Shown: positions 1 to 10,924 of the stretch, in pieces | Layout: each line of letters opens with the position of its first letter | Numbering within the stretch: position 1 is the first letter of the stretch | From: Sisyra terminalis | Taxonomy: Eukaryota; Arthropoda; Insecta; Neuroptera; Sisyridae | Reading direction: 5' to 3' | DNA: 64,000 nucleotides | Assembly (NCBI GenBank): GCA_958496175.1 | Contig: OY292274.1 | Coordinates: 58,042,630 to 58,106,629 of the forward strand | Position numbers and translations under genes: made by a program | Notes under the pieces: generated by a model | Seen by the model: the letters and a program-made list of their open reading frames with translations, nothing else | Told to the model about the DNA's origin: nothing | The model's database searches: none

Positions 1-259
1 TACCTTAACCATGTGTTCAAGTGGTAAATGATAAAAAACAAACTAATATTATGCTTAGAAAAGTAGTAAAAAAAAAAAACAGAAACATCCCCAGAGGAGA
101 ATTGGCCGAAAGAACAATACAATTTCGAGGAATACAAATAATTAAAAATAAAAATGTGTTTAGAATTATCAATTTATGTCCAAACATTCATAAATAAGAT
201 AAATTTAATGAATTTTGTTAGGCACATAGGTTTTAATATGTTCAATGTTCTAATAGGTA

Positions 260-1600
260 GGTATGAATCTAAATATTTAAAATAAAATGTATGTTTAAAA
301 ACGCATTTAATTTGTTATAATCAAGCATAAGTTTATGAACTTAATTATATCCATATTAGTAATTAAAAATATGATATTATTACTATATCAATTAATTTTT
401 GCAATTCAATTTTAGGAGGTATGAAGTTCATCGGGTCCTCAAATTACTTATTAATAAATCATCTTTCTTTCTAACACTTTCAAAATTTCACTTCCAGAAT
501 CACAATGCATCTAATATTAGAAGAAAGAGAATATATAAAAAGGGTACGTAAGAGAAAGGAAAAAAAGCTGCCGAGATTTGTATAGTTTTCTTTGGTTTCA
601 TTATGGAAATACAAAGCTATATCATTGAACCCCTGGCCACTCTTGATAAAGTTCACTTTATTAAAGATTTTTTTTTCATTTAAATTTAGATCAGTAGGTA
701 CTTATGTAGAAAATAACAAATAACTATTAAAAAAGGTTTAGGACAATTAATTTGGTGAATTAGCCTCGGAAATTTGAAACAAATAAATCTTAACCATGAT
801 ACAATATTGATATCGATGTAAAAATATTTGTTTAAAATTTGTATAGCTTCTTCATAATGGGTGAATTTTTGCTAATTTTTTAAATTATTACTTTATAGTA
901 AAAAAAGAATAAAATCAAATCAAATCAAATTCCGTGCGTAATGCATTTGATCTTCGTTACGCATACTACGTACACTGTGTATTGTATATTGTATGTTATT
1001 ACCGTGGGAGTGAGAGGGGTTGTGTTAAATTTTCAAAATTTCAATAATCAAAACAAATGAACATCGTCAAATCTCGCGATCTCATTGGCTAATAGCCACT
1101 TGCATTTACGTAAATGCGCTGTCATCAGATTATGTTTAATTTATTCATTCTTTGTTTGTTCTTTAATCAATTTTGTTTTCTTCAAAGCAAAAAAGTGATG
1201 TAAGTGATACAAGTGATAATTTAAATAGTGTTCAATTAACCAAGACAAAAATTCTTTTAATCAAGTAAGTGAAATATTCTTTAACCTCGAAAATCGGAAA
1301 TCATAATTCCAATTACCAACAGTGTTGGTTCCGATTCAGTTATCAATTGCGATTTTGTAAAAAAATATTTTTCCTATCCAAATGAATAAAGGTCATACTT
1401 GCAACTAGTAGTAACTACTAAACATTGTACTCATAGTATCCAGCCGATTATCGCTAATATTTTACTTTACTAAACATATATTAAGCTTATTGATGGTACC
1501 ATTGATAAAATTCTTTTCTGATGGAAATATTAATGAGAAATTATAGGAAAAACAGAAATTCATATTCGTATGTTACATATTTCATTCGGATTCTTTATTT
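260..1600. repeat. Dispersed repeat, copy 1 (pairs with 42062-42900)
   Basis: The stretch aligns by eye with 42062-42900 in the same orientation. Shared blocks include the run around 300-420 (AATTATATCCATATTA, then CAATTTTAGG) and the run around 1008-1110 (TTTCAATAAT, AACAAATGAACATC, ATTGGCTAA). No coding potential is visible. The family is unknown to me. The blocks are separated by unmatched sequence, so both copies are old or have suffered indels. Its 3' part is duplicated in tandem at 1391-3473. Confidence 0.55.
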
Positions 1601-1818
1601 ATCTAATTTGTCAATTAGGCATTTAATTTTTTCTATTATATTAGGTCAATTGAAAAGTCCCCGGTCTGACACACAAATGGCGGTGCTAGTATAAAATCCA
1701 TATAATTTTTAGTAAGTACCAGTCTTTAAACGATACGTGCCAAAATTTGACAGCAGTTCGATCACTAGTTTGTGAGATATTGCGTTGTGAGTGTGGCTAC
1801 TTTTGTTATTTGAAAAAG

Positions 1819-2907
1819 ATGGAAAAAAAAGAATTTCGTGTGCTGATGAAATATTGCTTTTTGAAGAGAAAAAATACAGTTGAAGCAAAATCTTGGCTTG
1901 ATGAAGAGTTTCCGGAGTCTGCACCAGAAAAAGCAACCATCATTGATTGGTATGCTAAGTTTAAACGTGGTGAAATGAGCACCGAAGACGGCAAACGCAG
2001 TGGATACCCAAAAGAGGCTGTCACCGACGAAAACATCAAAAAAGTTCACAAAATAATTTTGAATGACCGTAAAGTGAAGTTGATCGAGATAGCAGATATT
2101 GCGAAGATCTCATCTGAACGTGTACATCATATCATTCACGAACTTGTACATTTTTTGTACATTTTTGTACATTATTTGTACATTATTGTACATGAGAAAG
2201 CTGCTTGGAAAATGGGTGCCGCGCGAGCTCACAATCGATCAAAAGCAACTACGTGTTAATAGTTCTGAGCAGTGTTTAAAGCTGTTTAAGCGCAATAAAC
2301 CTGAATTTTTGCATCGATATGTGGCAATGGATGAAACATGGCTCCACCATTTCACTCCGGAGTCCAATAGACAGTCAGCTGAGTGGACTGCACAAGATGA
2401 ACCGAATCCAAAGTGAGGAAAAACACAACAGTCAGCTGGCAAGGTTATGGCATCAGTATTCTGGGATGCGGAAGGTATAATATTCATTGATTACCTCCAA
2501 AAGGGCCAGACCATCAACAGCGATTATTATACAGCGTTATTGGATCGTTTAAAGGATGAAATCGTTAAAAAACGGTCCCATTTGAAGAAGAAAAAAGTGC
2601 TGTTTCATCAAGACAATACACCGTGCCACAAATCAATGAAAACAATGGCAAAATTGCATGAATTGGACTTCAAAAATTGCTTCCGCATCCACCATATTCG
2701 CCAGATCTGTCCCCCAGCGACTTTTTTCTGGTCTAAGACCTTAAAAGAATGCTCGCTGGAAAGAAAATTAACGCCAAAGAAGAAGTAATCGCCGAAACTG
2801 AGGCCTATTTTGAAGCAAAAGACAAATCGTACTACAAAAATGGTATCGAAAAGTTGGAAGATCGCTATAATCGCTGTATTGCCCTCGAAGGCAACTATGT
2901 TGAATAA
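1819..2907 (+). pseudogene. Mariner transposase pseudogene (irritans subfamily)
   Basis: A DD34D mariner transposase cuts and pastes its element at TA sites. The start MEKKEFRVL and the N-terminal helix-turn-helix region (WYAKFKRGEMSTEDG) are clear. Next come the WVPRELT linker and the catalytic blocks MDETWLHH (first Asp), HQDNTPCH (second Asp) and YSPDLSPSDFF (third Asp). The C-terminus RYNRCIALEGNYVE and a TAA at 2905-2907 are intact. Breaks: five GTACAT copies at 2146-2193 insert extra codons and shift the frame; an in-frame TGA lies at 2414-2416 where the family has Arg; a frameshift sits near 2677, just before the PHPPYSPDL block; and a TAA at 2734-2736 follows FFLV. All family landmarks are in order, so the subfamily call is strong. 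The gene is dead. Confidence 0.93.
2144..2193. repeat. GTACAT-rich short tandem expansion inside the transposase
   Basis: Five GTACAT hexamers occur at 9-11 base intervals, separated by T/A-rich spacers. In intact irritans-type mariners a single such hexamer would be expected where the HIIHE segment runs into MRKL. The expansion is therefore a local slippage event in this copy. Confidence 0.8.
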
Positions 2908-3698
2908 TAAAATCGAATTTTGCCAAAAAAATGTGTTTTACTATGGTAGACCGGGGACTTTTTAATTGGTCTGTTATGGTATTTACACATGCCACTACGT
3001 TAAAAATTAATTCTATACGTAAAAAAATTAAAGATATGCTCAAATAATGTCTTAAACACGAAATAATAAATATACAGGTCCTACTTACAACTAGTAGTAA
3101 CTACTAAACATTGACCTTATAGTATCCAGCCGATTATCGCTAATATTTTACTTTACTAAACATATACTACGCTTATTGATAGTACCCATGAAAAAATTCT
3201 TTCCTGATGGAAATATTTATAAGAAATTGTAGGATAAACAGTTAGAAAAGCATATTCGTATATCACATATTTCATTCGGATTCTTTATTTGATCGGAATC
3301 AAACCCTTTGAATTTAGGCTACATTATCCCATCTAATTTATCAATTAAGCATTCAATTTTTTTCTATTATATGGTATTTACACATCCTACTCGGTTTTGC
3401 ACAACTACGTTAAAAATTCTGTACGTAAAACATAGCTCAAATAATGTCTTAACCACGAAATAATAAATATACTTGATTTATTGGAACACATTCATAGACT
3501 AACTAACGATTTAATTTATAAGAAATAAATAAAAATTAGAACTGTTTTTTGCTGCAAAAGCCACAATAAATATAGGATTAAGCTGTCATTCTTTCAATCC
3601 CCAATTTATTTATTTATAACCTCAGATAAGTTTGCAGTCCCCAATTCATCTTGATTTAAACATCCCCAAAGTGTGAAAAACGATATCAATCAAAATTA

Positions 3699-4095
3699 AT
3701 CTTCACTAATAAATAATTTGTAATTGGTAAGAACTTCTAATCAATATATAACACCTGTTAAATATTGATAACCCATTAGAAGTTTAATTTATCAAATATT
3801 TATGTTTCTTGTTGAAATAAACAGTAGGAAATTATAATATTTCATGTAAAAGTACTGTATTTTTTATTTTTTTTTTAATTTATGTAAGAAAGAACGGTAA
3901 TCTTCACTAATAAATAATTTGTAATTGGTAAGAACTTCTAATAAATATAACACCTGTTATATATTGATAACTCATTAGAAGTTTAATTTATAAAATTTTT
4001 AGATTTATTGTTTCTAATAAACAATAGAAAATTATAATATTTCATTTAAAAGTAATGTTATTTTCTTTTAAATTTATGCAAGAAAAAACGGTATA
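3699..4095. repeat. Tandem duplication of a ~200-bp unit
   Basis: Two adjacent units, 3699-3899 and 3900-4095, share TCTTCACTAATAAATAATTT, GTAATTGGTAAGAACTTCTA, ATAACACCTGTTA, CATTAGAAGTTTAATTTAT and AAATTATAATATTTCAT in the same order. Each ends in a T-rich tract and ACGGTA. They differ by scattered substitutions and short indels, so the duplication is not recent. There is no coding potential. Confidence 0.88.
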
Positions 4096-5440
4096 ATTGA
4101 AGTAAGATGTTTTATCTCCGCAATGACTTAAAAATCAGGTCTTGCCAGGAGTTTTAGATTGATTAATTTTTTAAATGTACATTTTTTAATTAAATTTAAA
4201 CGTTAATTACTGTACTAGAAATTAAATTTTACACCCACTTTAATTGGCACACCTATCATAAATTCCATTTTTTTTTCTTTATTAAAATTTTAATTATTTT
4301 TTGTATTTTATATTTTTTTTTTCAACCCTTGATTAAAAGAAAGAAAAAAAAGGTGAAAAATTTAACAGCCGGTTGTTGTTTACGGTCGCTACAGTAATAT
4401 CAAATTAACAAATTACAGGTTTATAATTATGTGATTTTTACGATATTGTTTTGATAGGGTTTCAATTATTGCATAAAATAATTAACAGATGTGGAAAGGA
4501 AATGGGTATTTTCCAAAGTTTGCCTCGACTGATAATTTTAGCTGAATAGCTAAAAAGTTTTACTTTACTGGTTGCGCTAGTACAAATCTTGATGCTGAAA
4601 TATGTGAATGGTTTTCCTAATGTCTGGAACAACACAAGAAAAGAGTCAACATTTTCTTAGATATACAAATAAAATGAATTGTGAGGAAAACACGGTGCAG
4701 TTTCCACCACAAACGAGGCAGATCAATATCTGGTGTACGGACATCAATGCTCTATTCGTCCGCTTATACGAACATTACTTTACAGCTAACTTTCCTTCTC
4801 CCAAAAGCACTCACATTTATCTCGTAAATCAGATCAAAATTTCCACACATACGCCGGGAAAAAAATGTTAAAAATTTCCAATATCATAGCTCATACTCGA
4901 ATCACATTCACCACAACCAATGGATTTCGTGTGGACAAGTTTTTATCCACCAAGTTTAATCATTTGGAAACATTTCATTCGTTTTTGTCCACCCAGTCCT
5001 TTTTCACTATTTTAATATCCATTATTTTTGTGGTGCTTGTTCTCTTGTGTTCGTGCTGCGAAAACTTTCGTATTGTATTTATTACAGCGATTTCCACACA
5101 GAGCAGTCGTTGAATTTAAAAATTTCAAAATGAATTGGCTCCCGGTTTTTGTTTTCAGCCAACAAACACATTTAACAGTTTGAAAAACTCGTGTTTTTCC
5201 TCGTTATCAAAATACATTTTAACAGGGATGCAAATGTAAAATTTAAATTATTTTTTTGCTCAATAAAAAAGAGCATTAGCTTAAACGAAAATTAACGATT
5301 TAAAAATTAAACTTAAACAAGAGTTTTTCATCTTTCGTATTTCCTTACAATATGATATTATCGCAACAAACAATTAAAAAAACCGAGTTTGCACTTTTAT
5401 ACTTTTATTATCAATCTACTGCCGTAGCCTCTTCGGGGCC
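4096..5440. other. Unassigned stretch with two unrecognised small ORFs
   Basis: The part 4590-5230 is visibly less AT-rich than its surroundings. It holds two plus-strand ORFs, 4608-4871 (87 codons) and 4865-5113 (82 codons), overlapping by seven bases in different frames. I recognise neither. The second has one hydrophobic run (FFTILISIIFVVLVLLCSCC) that could be membrane-spanning. No splice pattern or domain supports a gene, so I do not call one. It could be an old transposon interior or a host untranslated region. Confidence 0.3.
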
Positions 5441-5685
5441 GTCAATACTGATCGTTACGGTATTACGGTATTGACGGTACCGAGGAGTAGTAGAAATATT
5501 TCTGCTATAGCATTTCTACATTTCTACTTAAATGTATCTAAGATACTGTATTATTTAGTTCTCCTTAGTTCCTTTATTTTTGCCATAAAGTGACTAGTAT
5601 CTTAAATACTTTTTAAAAGGAAGTTTATCTTGTAATTTATAAAGTGTCTAAGATATTGATATACCGCGAGGTTATTAGTACACAC

Positions 5686-6111
5686 GGTATAAGCTTGGAT
5701 CAGGAACGTCGAAATTTGAGAATTGTTTTTGAATGGGTTCGATATTATTCCTGTACGTATTGTTCACTCGAATGCAATTTGTACGTAAATTTTGACATGT
5801 CAGAAATAAAGTAGTGATTGTTATTTTCAAATATGTATTTATATTGTATTATGTAAAATTAAATTTTCTAAATAAAGTCTACTTTGGGCAAGTCCACTTC
5901 AGCACACCCACAATTTGGCAACGTTGCATTTTCGATTTTGTTTTAATTTAATTCGCGATTAAATCAGTCCATAAAAAAATAACTGTCGCTTCTTCATTTC
6001 TGGCTTGTCAAAGTTTACGTACAAATTGCGTTCGAGGGAACAATACGTACCCATTCGAAATAGTTATCTACAGTTCGGAATATCTCGACGTTCCTGATCC
6101 AAGCTTATACC
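5686..6111. mobile_element. MITE family A, copy 1 (8-bp TSD GTACACAC)
   Basis: The ends read GGTATAAGCTTGGATCAGGA and its reverse complement, with inverted similarity continuing inward for over 100 bp (GTACGTATTGTTC, CAATTTGTACGTAAA). An exact 8-bp duplication GTACACAC lies at 5678-5685 and 6112-6119. There is no coding capacity. An 8-bp duplication fits hAT, P or Merlin elements; the GGTATA end does not decide between them. A partial family B MITE (about 5890-5980) lies inside. The site AAATTTTC at 5861-5868 is the empty counterpart of the family B insertion at 35622. Confidence 0.9.
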
Positions 6112-6399
6112 GTACACACAAAAATTGTATTTATGTAAAATTGTATTTTATTTTGTTCTTTAAGTTTCAATTGCTACGTCTAATATTAATTCACTATCGT
6201 TTTTTAGTGGGTTGTATGGAAATTATACAAACATATTTTTCTTTTCTCTTAACTAATACAGATAAAAAATATATTAAATAAACGATAGAAGATTACTATA
6301 AGAAGTAAAAGTTAAAGAGATTTTATGTCTAGAGTGAATTTCTTCATAAATCTGTCAAAATTATAATCAAGGTCATCGAGCCCCCATTTTTTTTCTTTT

Positions 6400-6900
6400 T
6401 TTTTAAGCTCAGCGCTCTCTCGTGGTCGTCATTAGAACTGTTACCACTGTAACAATTTCCTTCACTCCTTAAATAATATAATTACAATCAAGAAAATGAA
6501 TATTATATACATATATTCAATGCATTGTTTAATATTTCATTTTGATAAATTAGTTTCCTTAGGAATATACTCAAACTTATTAAATATTTAAAAATTAAAC
6601 GAAATTGATTATAATATATTGACCTAACCTATTAAATTTGAACTGTCATAAATGTCCACATGTTTTAACTGCATGTCAACCGCCAAAATTCTAACCCTAC
6701 TTTTATGTCGACGAGAGGAGAGAATATATATTTTGTGCAAATAAGCTGTGGAAGGGGTTCGAGCACTCGGCAAATTGAGGGGAAATGAAAGTTTGAATTT
6801 AACATTGGTTTATAGGCAACATTCACTCTTGTTATACAATCTCTTTGGAAAAAATTCAATCTAATAGAACAAAAGAAAAGTCTGCACCTAATCTGACCTA
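6400..6900. other. Interior of the fold-back element, nothing recognised
   Basis: This stretch separates the MITE from the right arm. A 64-codon minus-strand ORF at 6665-6859 has no recognisable domain. I see no repeat copy elsewhere in the window. Confidence 0.3.
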
Positions 6901-7450
6901 ATCTCTCAATATCTCGGTATCTAAGTTACTTTTCGGTAGGTACCTAAGAAACTTTTTAAGTTACAAGATAAATTTTCTTTTAAAAAGTAGATATCTAAGA
7001 TAGTTACTTTTTATTAAAAATAAAGGAACTTAGACACAGTATCTTAAATATTCTAAAGTAACTAAGATACTTTTTTCTGACAGCTCTGGTTCTGGTTATA
7101 ATATTGGGAACAAAATTTCATTTCATGAAAAGAGTAGACGTTAATATATTCCATTATATTATTTTCAGGATAATTTTTTTTTCGTTATAGCAAATATTCT
7201 CAACACTTTGGCTCAAAAACCTTCTATAATTAACTACAATATTTTTTGTTTTTCTTGATCTTTTTTAATCGTGAGTATTTGCCTAGTAAAGTAGTAAAGT
7301 GCCTACAAAAATTTCATGGAAGAGGGGATTTAAAGTTTAAGAGAAATATTTTTTTTGAAATTTTTTATTTTCTTTTAAGTACAAAATCTTGGTTTGAATT
7401 ATAGGTATTACCGTATCGATACGGTATTGCCGTAACGATACGGTATTGAC

Positions 7451-9231
7451 AGTAATACCGTATCGGTTGGAGGAGCTCATTTTAACAACCGCCTTAAGTC
7501 GAATTATCAACGATTTACATTTATTAGAACTAATAAAAATATAAATATCATGTATTTCAAAGAATTATTGCCTAAAAATATAATTTTTAACAACAATTTT
7601 TTAATATTCTAAATAGTTTTATGAATTGTACCTATATAAATTTTGAATTGAAAAATAATCATCTTCATATTACTTTATCAAAAAAGCGATCCCCTAAATT
7701 TGAATCGAAAAATCCGCGGGAGTACTTTTCCCATACAAAGCTGGCTATATCCTTTATGGAAATAAAAACAACCTCAATTTGGTATGAATAATTTGCAGAA
7801 ATTTTAATTTGAAAAATCATTAAAATCAATCTATTTCAAAAGTGCAAAACAACTATTCATTATCGAAACATTATTGCAATGGATTGAAATAATATCATAT
7901 GGACTTCAATTAATAATAATAATAAATAACGCCATATAGTTGCATTTTCATTCAATTGAAATTCACGAAATGTAAATATTGACTTACGGTATTTAAACAA
8001 AATATATTTTTAATTTGAAACAAATGATATTCAATTTATCATGTTAAATAATCACTTTTTAATTAGTCAAAACAGGCAGTGATCATTACAAAAATTATTG
8101 GAATAATACATTGAAAAGCCTTTCAATACCCAAACTTATACCTACTGTAAGCGGTAGGCATATTTAACTATTATATTTGATTTTTTGAAAGAAATTTTCT
8201 GACTGGTAGATTTAATCAATTTATGCCCCCTATCCCCAAATCCATACACAAAAAGGCAATATAGCGTTTGTGCTAGAAAATTCAAAACATTTGACTTTAA
8301 ATCTATCCTTTTATAACCATGATTAGTATAAAGATAATTTTTATTTACAATTTATATAAATTTCCATATCTCTATTCATTTAAAGCTTCATCAATTAAAA
8401 TCTAACGGTTCAATTTGGGTCATGACTTTTTGAATTGTAAAATAATTGTTCATATTGATTTTAATATACTTTTGGTTTCAATAGCAATGATTAAATATTC
8501 GCAACTAAAATTTTTATCAAAAAAAGTCCAGAATTTTTGATTCAACCCTATAGGATGAAACAGTTATTGAAGGTTTTTTTTTCCAACTCATATGCCAAGT
8601 TCACGATCTTAGAAATTGTTAATTGGGCAATTGTCACGTGGGATATTTTTTCGACTATCTAAAATTTACGATTTTAACAATTAATTGTGCATATGAATTA
8701 AAAATTGATTTGCATACTTTGTATTTAGGTATGCTTGAATTATTATTCTGCTTTCTTAATTTTGTACTGAAAAGTTTATCATTAAAATTATGATAAAGTA
8801 TTTTAAAGAAAATTACTTAACAAAGAAAATTAATTTTAATAATTCTTTGTCTTACTCAATAAATTATTAGGTGTGTTAGTTAATAAAGACTATTTTCTCA
8901 ATTATTGTTCTTTTTAGGGCGTTAAAAAATATATTGAAGTTTGAACAACATTTTTATCAAATTAAAGGACAGTATTTTTACTCGTAGGTATATCGAATAT
9001 ATCCTTATAATAGATAAATCCTACATATTTCGCTATTCTCATGTGAAAATGCGCATGTTTTCTTAATCTTCCAGATAAAAATAAATATCTGAAAGATAAA
9101 GACTTACAATCTATATTTTTATGAAAATTAGGTATTTATTTCTCGACGGCTAAAAAAATTAAATTCAATGATATTGATATTGATAACGTATTATTTTGTT
9201 ACTGAGACAAAGTTACGTGGATCGGTTTGTC
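7451..9231. other. AT-rich stretch without recognised genes
   Basis: No ORF of interest is present. The one recognisable piece is 9032-9080. Read in reverse, it matches the subterminal region of the PIF/Harbinger element at about 31508-31555 (AGAAAACATGCG, then TCACAT). That suggests a solo end fragment of the same family. Confidence 0.4.
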
Positions 9232-9232
9232 A

Positions 9233-9606
9233 GGGGCCATCCATAAATTATATCACACAATTTTTACGATTTTACCTCCTTGTTCCTCCTGCGTCCTAGT
9301 CACAGGTCACATTTTTGAAACTTTTCCTCCTTGGTGACTCGACATATATTATTCAATTACATAATTAGAAATAATTGATATAAAACTGCATTTTCAAATT
9401 CATTTTATTTTCATTATATAATAAACTATTAAATAAACTCAACATAAAGCCAAATATTTTAAAAAAAGCACATAACAAGACTAATTAAAATTGCGAAATG
9501 TGACGTCACAAAGCTTTTGACCCCCCTTTTCCTTATTATACGATGTCACAATTCATTAACTTCCCCCTTCCCTTCATGTACGTGTAATGTAATTTATAGA
9601 TGGCCC
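9233..9606. mobile_element. Short MITE with GGGGCCATCCATAAATTA-type ends
   Basis: The left end GGGCCATCCATAAATTA is mirrored by TAATTTATAGATGGCCC on the right, about 374 bp apart. Inside the right end lie TGACGTCAC and a run of C-rich pyrimidines (GACCCCCC, CTTCCCCCTTCCC). This arrangement is familiar from a common insect MITE type whose ends read GGCC-ATCCATAAATTACGTCA. The target duplication is short and unclear; TCA flanks both sides approximately. There is no coding capacity. Confidence 0.75.
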
Positions 9607-9607
9607 T

Positions 9608-10206
9608 TCATGTATAAAGAAAAAACTTGTAAAATTAGTTAACAATTTTCTTTATGCAACTTTCTTTAGAAAGTTATTAGATTTATTTTTTTATTTTTTC
9701 ACCGGTTTATAGCGATGTACTACTTAAATATTGCGTCCTTCTAACTACAATTCTGTATATACAGATAAGTAATAATTTCGAGATGTTTTGATGTTTTTAT
9801 CGATTTTTTTTTTAAACATTTAGAAAGAGCTTTTGCGTCATTAATTGGTGTATTTTATTATTCACGAGCTTTGAAAGAAAAATATTTGTCGATAGCTTAT
9901 TTTCAAAGAAACCCTGTTTAAAGAAAAACCCTGTATTCCGGGAAATATTCGAATAACATTTTTTTTCTTTTCAAATTTCTGAACGACAACAAGCATCAAT
10001 TAATGAAGCAAAAATACTTTCGAATTTTCAATCATTACAGAAAAGCTCTAAAAATAAATTTAGCATTATATAGAGTTTTCGAGGCAATATGCTAGCGACA
10101 ATTATTAATTTCTCGAAAATTCTTAAAAGAAAAAAAAAATATTTGTTTGTTTTTTTAGCGGTTCTAAAAATGTATTGCTTTTTAGATGGGCGTTAAATAA
10201 CTAGAA
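9608..10206. other. AT-rich spacer, nothing recognised
   Basis: No ORF, repeat copy or motif that I can identify, apart from homopolymer A and T runs. Confidence 0.3.
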
Positions 10207-10278
10207 ATAATTTTATTTATTTTTAGTAGGATAGTGGACATGAAAGGATGTAGATCCATTTACTAATTATTAATTTTG

Positions 10279-10315
10279 CGATACGTGTCGGTCTTTTATT
10301 AGACCTTCATCAGGC
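10279..10315 (-). ncRNA. Hammerhead-like module 1 (left arm)
   Basis: On the minus strand it reads GC, CTGATGA, A, then a 5-bp stem GGTCT/AGACC, then GACACGTAT. The GAAA core box is mutated to GACA, so this copy is probably inactive even if the family is a ribozyme. The stem is perfect here, which shows the ancestral pairing that its partner in the right arm has partly lost. Confidence 0.4.
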
Positions 10316-10815
10316 TTCTAAAATCATACAAACACATGTTTTACAGAATCCTTCAAACATTAGGTACTAATTGTTAAATTACCTTAATATGAACTACACA
10401 ATATACATCACAATAACATCGAAATTTTTTTCTTTATCGCACACATACATTGCAATTTTTTATTTATTTATTTATTTTTTATATTTTAAAATTTATTTAC
10501 ATTAAAATTATTTATAAAATTAGTTAAAATTGTGGTAACTAAACATTTTTAAAAAAGTAACGATACTAAGTGACTTGTTTTTTAAAAAGGTTTAATTACC
10601 ACGATTTTAACTAATTTTATAAATAATTTTAATTTGAATAAATTTTAATATATAAAAATTTTAATTTAAATAAAAAAAATTGTAATGTATGTGTGCGATA
10701 TAGAAAAAAAATTCGATGTTCTTGTGATGTATATTGTGTACTTCATATTAAGATAATTTAACAATTAGTAATGTTTGAAGGACTCTGTAATACATGTGTT
10801 TGTATGATTTTAGAA

Positions 10816-10853
10816 GCCTGATGAAGGTCTAATAAAACACCGAAACGTGTCGC
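10816..10853 (+). ncRNA. Hammerhead-like module 2 (right arm)
   Basis: It reads GC, CTGATGA, A, GGTCT, loop, ACACC, GAAACGTGTC, GC. The flanking GC/GC pair extends after a small bulge into TTTT/AAAA and further pairs, giving a helix I-like stem of about seven additional pairs. The hairpin is imperfect compared with module 1. The core boxes CTGATGA and GAAA are intact. Confidence 0.45.
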
Positions 10854-10924
10854 AAAATTAATAATTAGTACATGGAACTACATCCTTTCATGTCCGCTAT
10901 CCTACTAAAAATAAATAAAATTAT

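Larger units (their letters stand above)
1641..2974 (+). mobile_element. Mariner element, irritans subfamily (Himar1-like), inactive
   Basis: Imperfect terminal inverted repeats of about 28 bp frame the element: TTAGGTCAATTGAAAAGTCC on the left and, read in reverse, ACAGACCAATTAAAAAGTCC on the right; both continue into CCGGTCT. A TA target-site duplication lies at 1639-1640 and 2975-2976. The length of 1334 bp is normal for a full mariner. The paralogous empty site at 3364-3383 confirms both ends. The internal transposase gene is broken, so this copy cannot make enzyme, although its ends look intact enough to be recognised in trans. Confidence 0.93.
1391..3473. repeat. Tandem duplication of a ~400-bp unit, one copy interrupted by a mariner
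   Basis: Unit A runs 1391-3076 including a 1334-bp mariner; unit B runs 3077-3473. Both contain AACTAGTAGTAACTACTAAA, CCAGCCGATTATCGCTAATA, CATATTTCATTCGGATTC and a final CGAAATAATAAATATAC. Removing the mariner makes A and B nearly the same length, apart from a short extra block in B near 3290-3335. Unit B keeps the uninterrupted sequence CTATTATATGGTATTTACAC at 3364-3383, which is the empty mariner target. Confidence 0.85.
5441..7450. repeat. Large fold-back element with ~200-bp diverged arms
   Basis: The left arm at 5441-5665 reappears reversed at 6905-7450. GTCAATACTGATCGTTACGG at 5441 matches the reverse of the block ending at 7450. AGTTCCTTTATTTTTG near 5567 and TTTATCTTGTAA near 5624 match reversed blocks near 7015-7030 and 6962-6974. 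The right arm carries about 300 extra bases (7080-7400). The interior holds a 426-bp MITE at 5686-6111. Both outer ends contain repeated ACGGTATTGACGG-like motifs. The superfamily is not recognised. Confidence 0.6.
10207..10924. repeat. 718-bp near-perfect palindrome with two outward-facing hammerhead-like modules
   Basis: Arms of about 330 bp mirror each other almost to the centre near 10566. ATAATTTTATTTATTTTTAG starts the left arm and its complement closes the right. TAGTGGACATGAAAGGATG faces CATCCTTTCATGTCC. TTAAAATTGTGGTAA faces TTACCACGATTTTAA. Each arm holds one copy of the CTGATGA...GAAACG module with its 3' side pointing outward. No coding capacity. The element would extrude as a long hairpin or cruciform. 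It may be a fold-back DNA transposon, or a pair of retroelement 3' ends fused head to head. Confidence 0.85.

Noticed and set aside
4608..5113. Two overlapping ORFs in a less AT-rich patch
   Set aside because: No domain, no repeat copies and different frames; described as unassigned and not called as genes.
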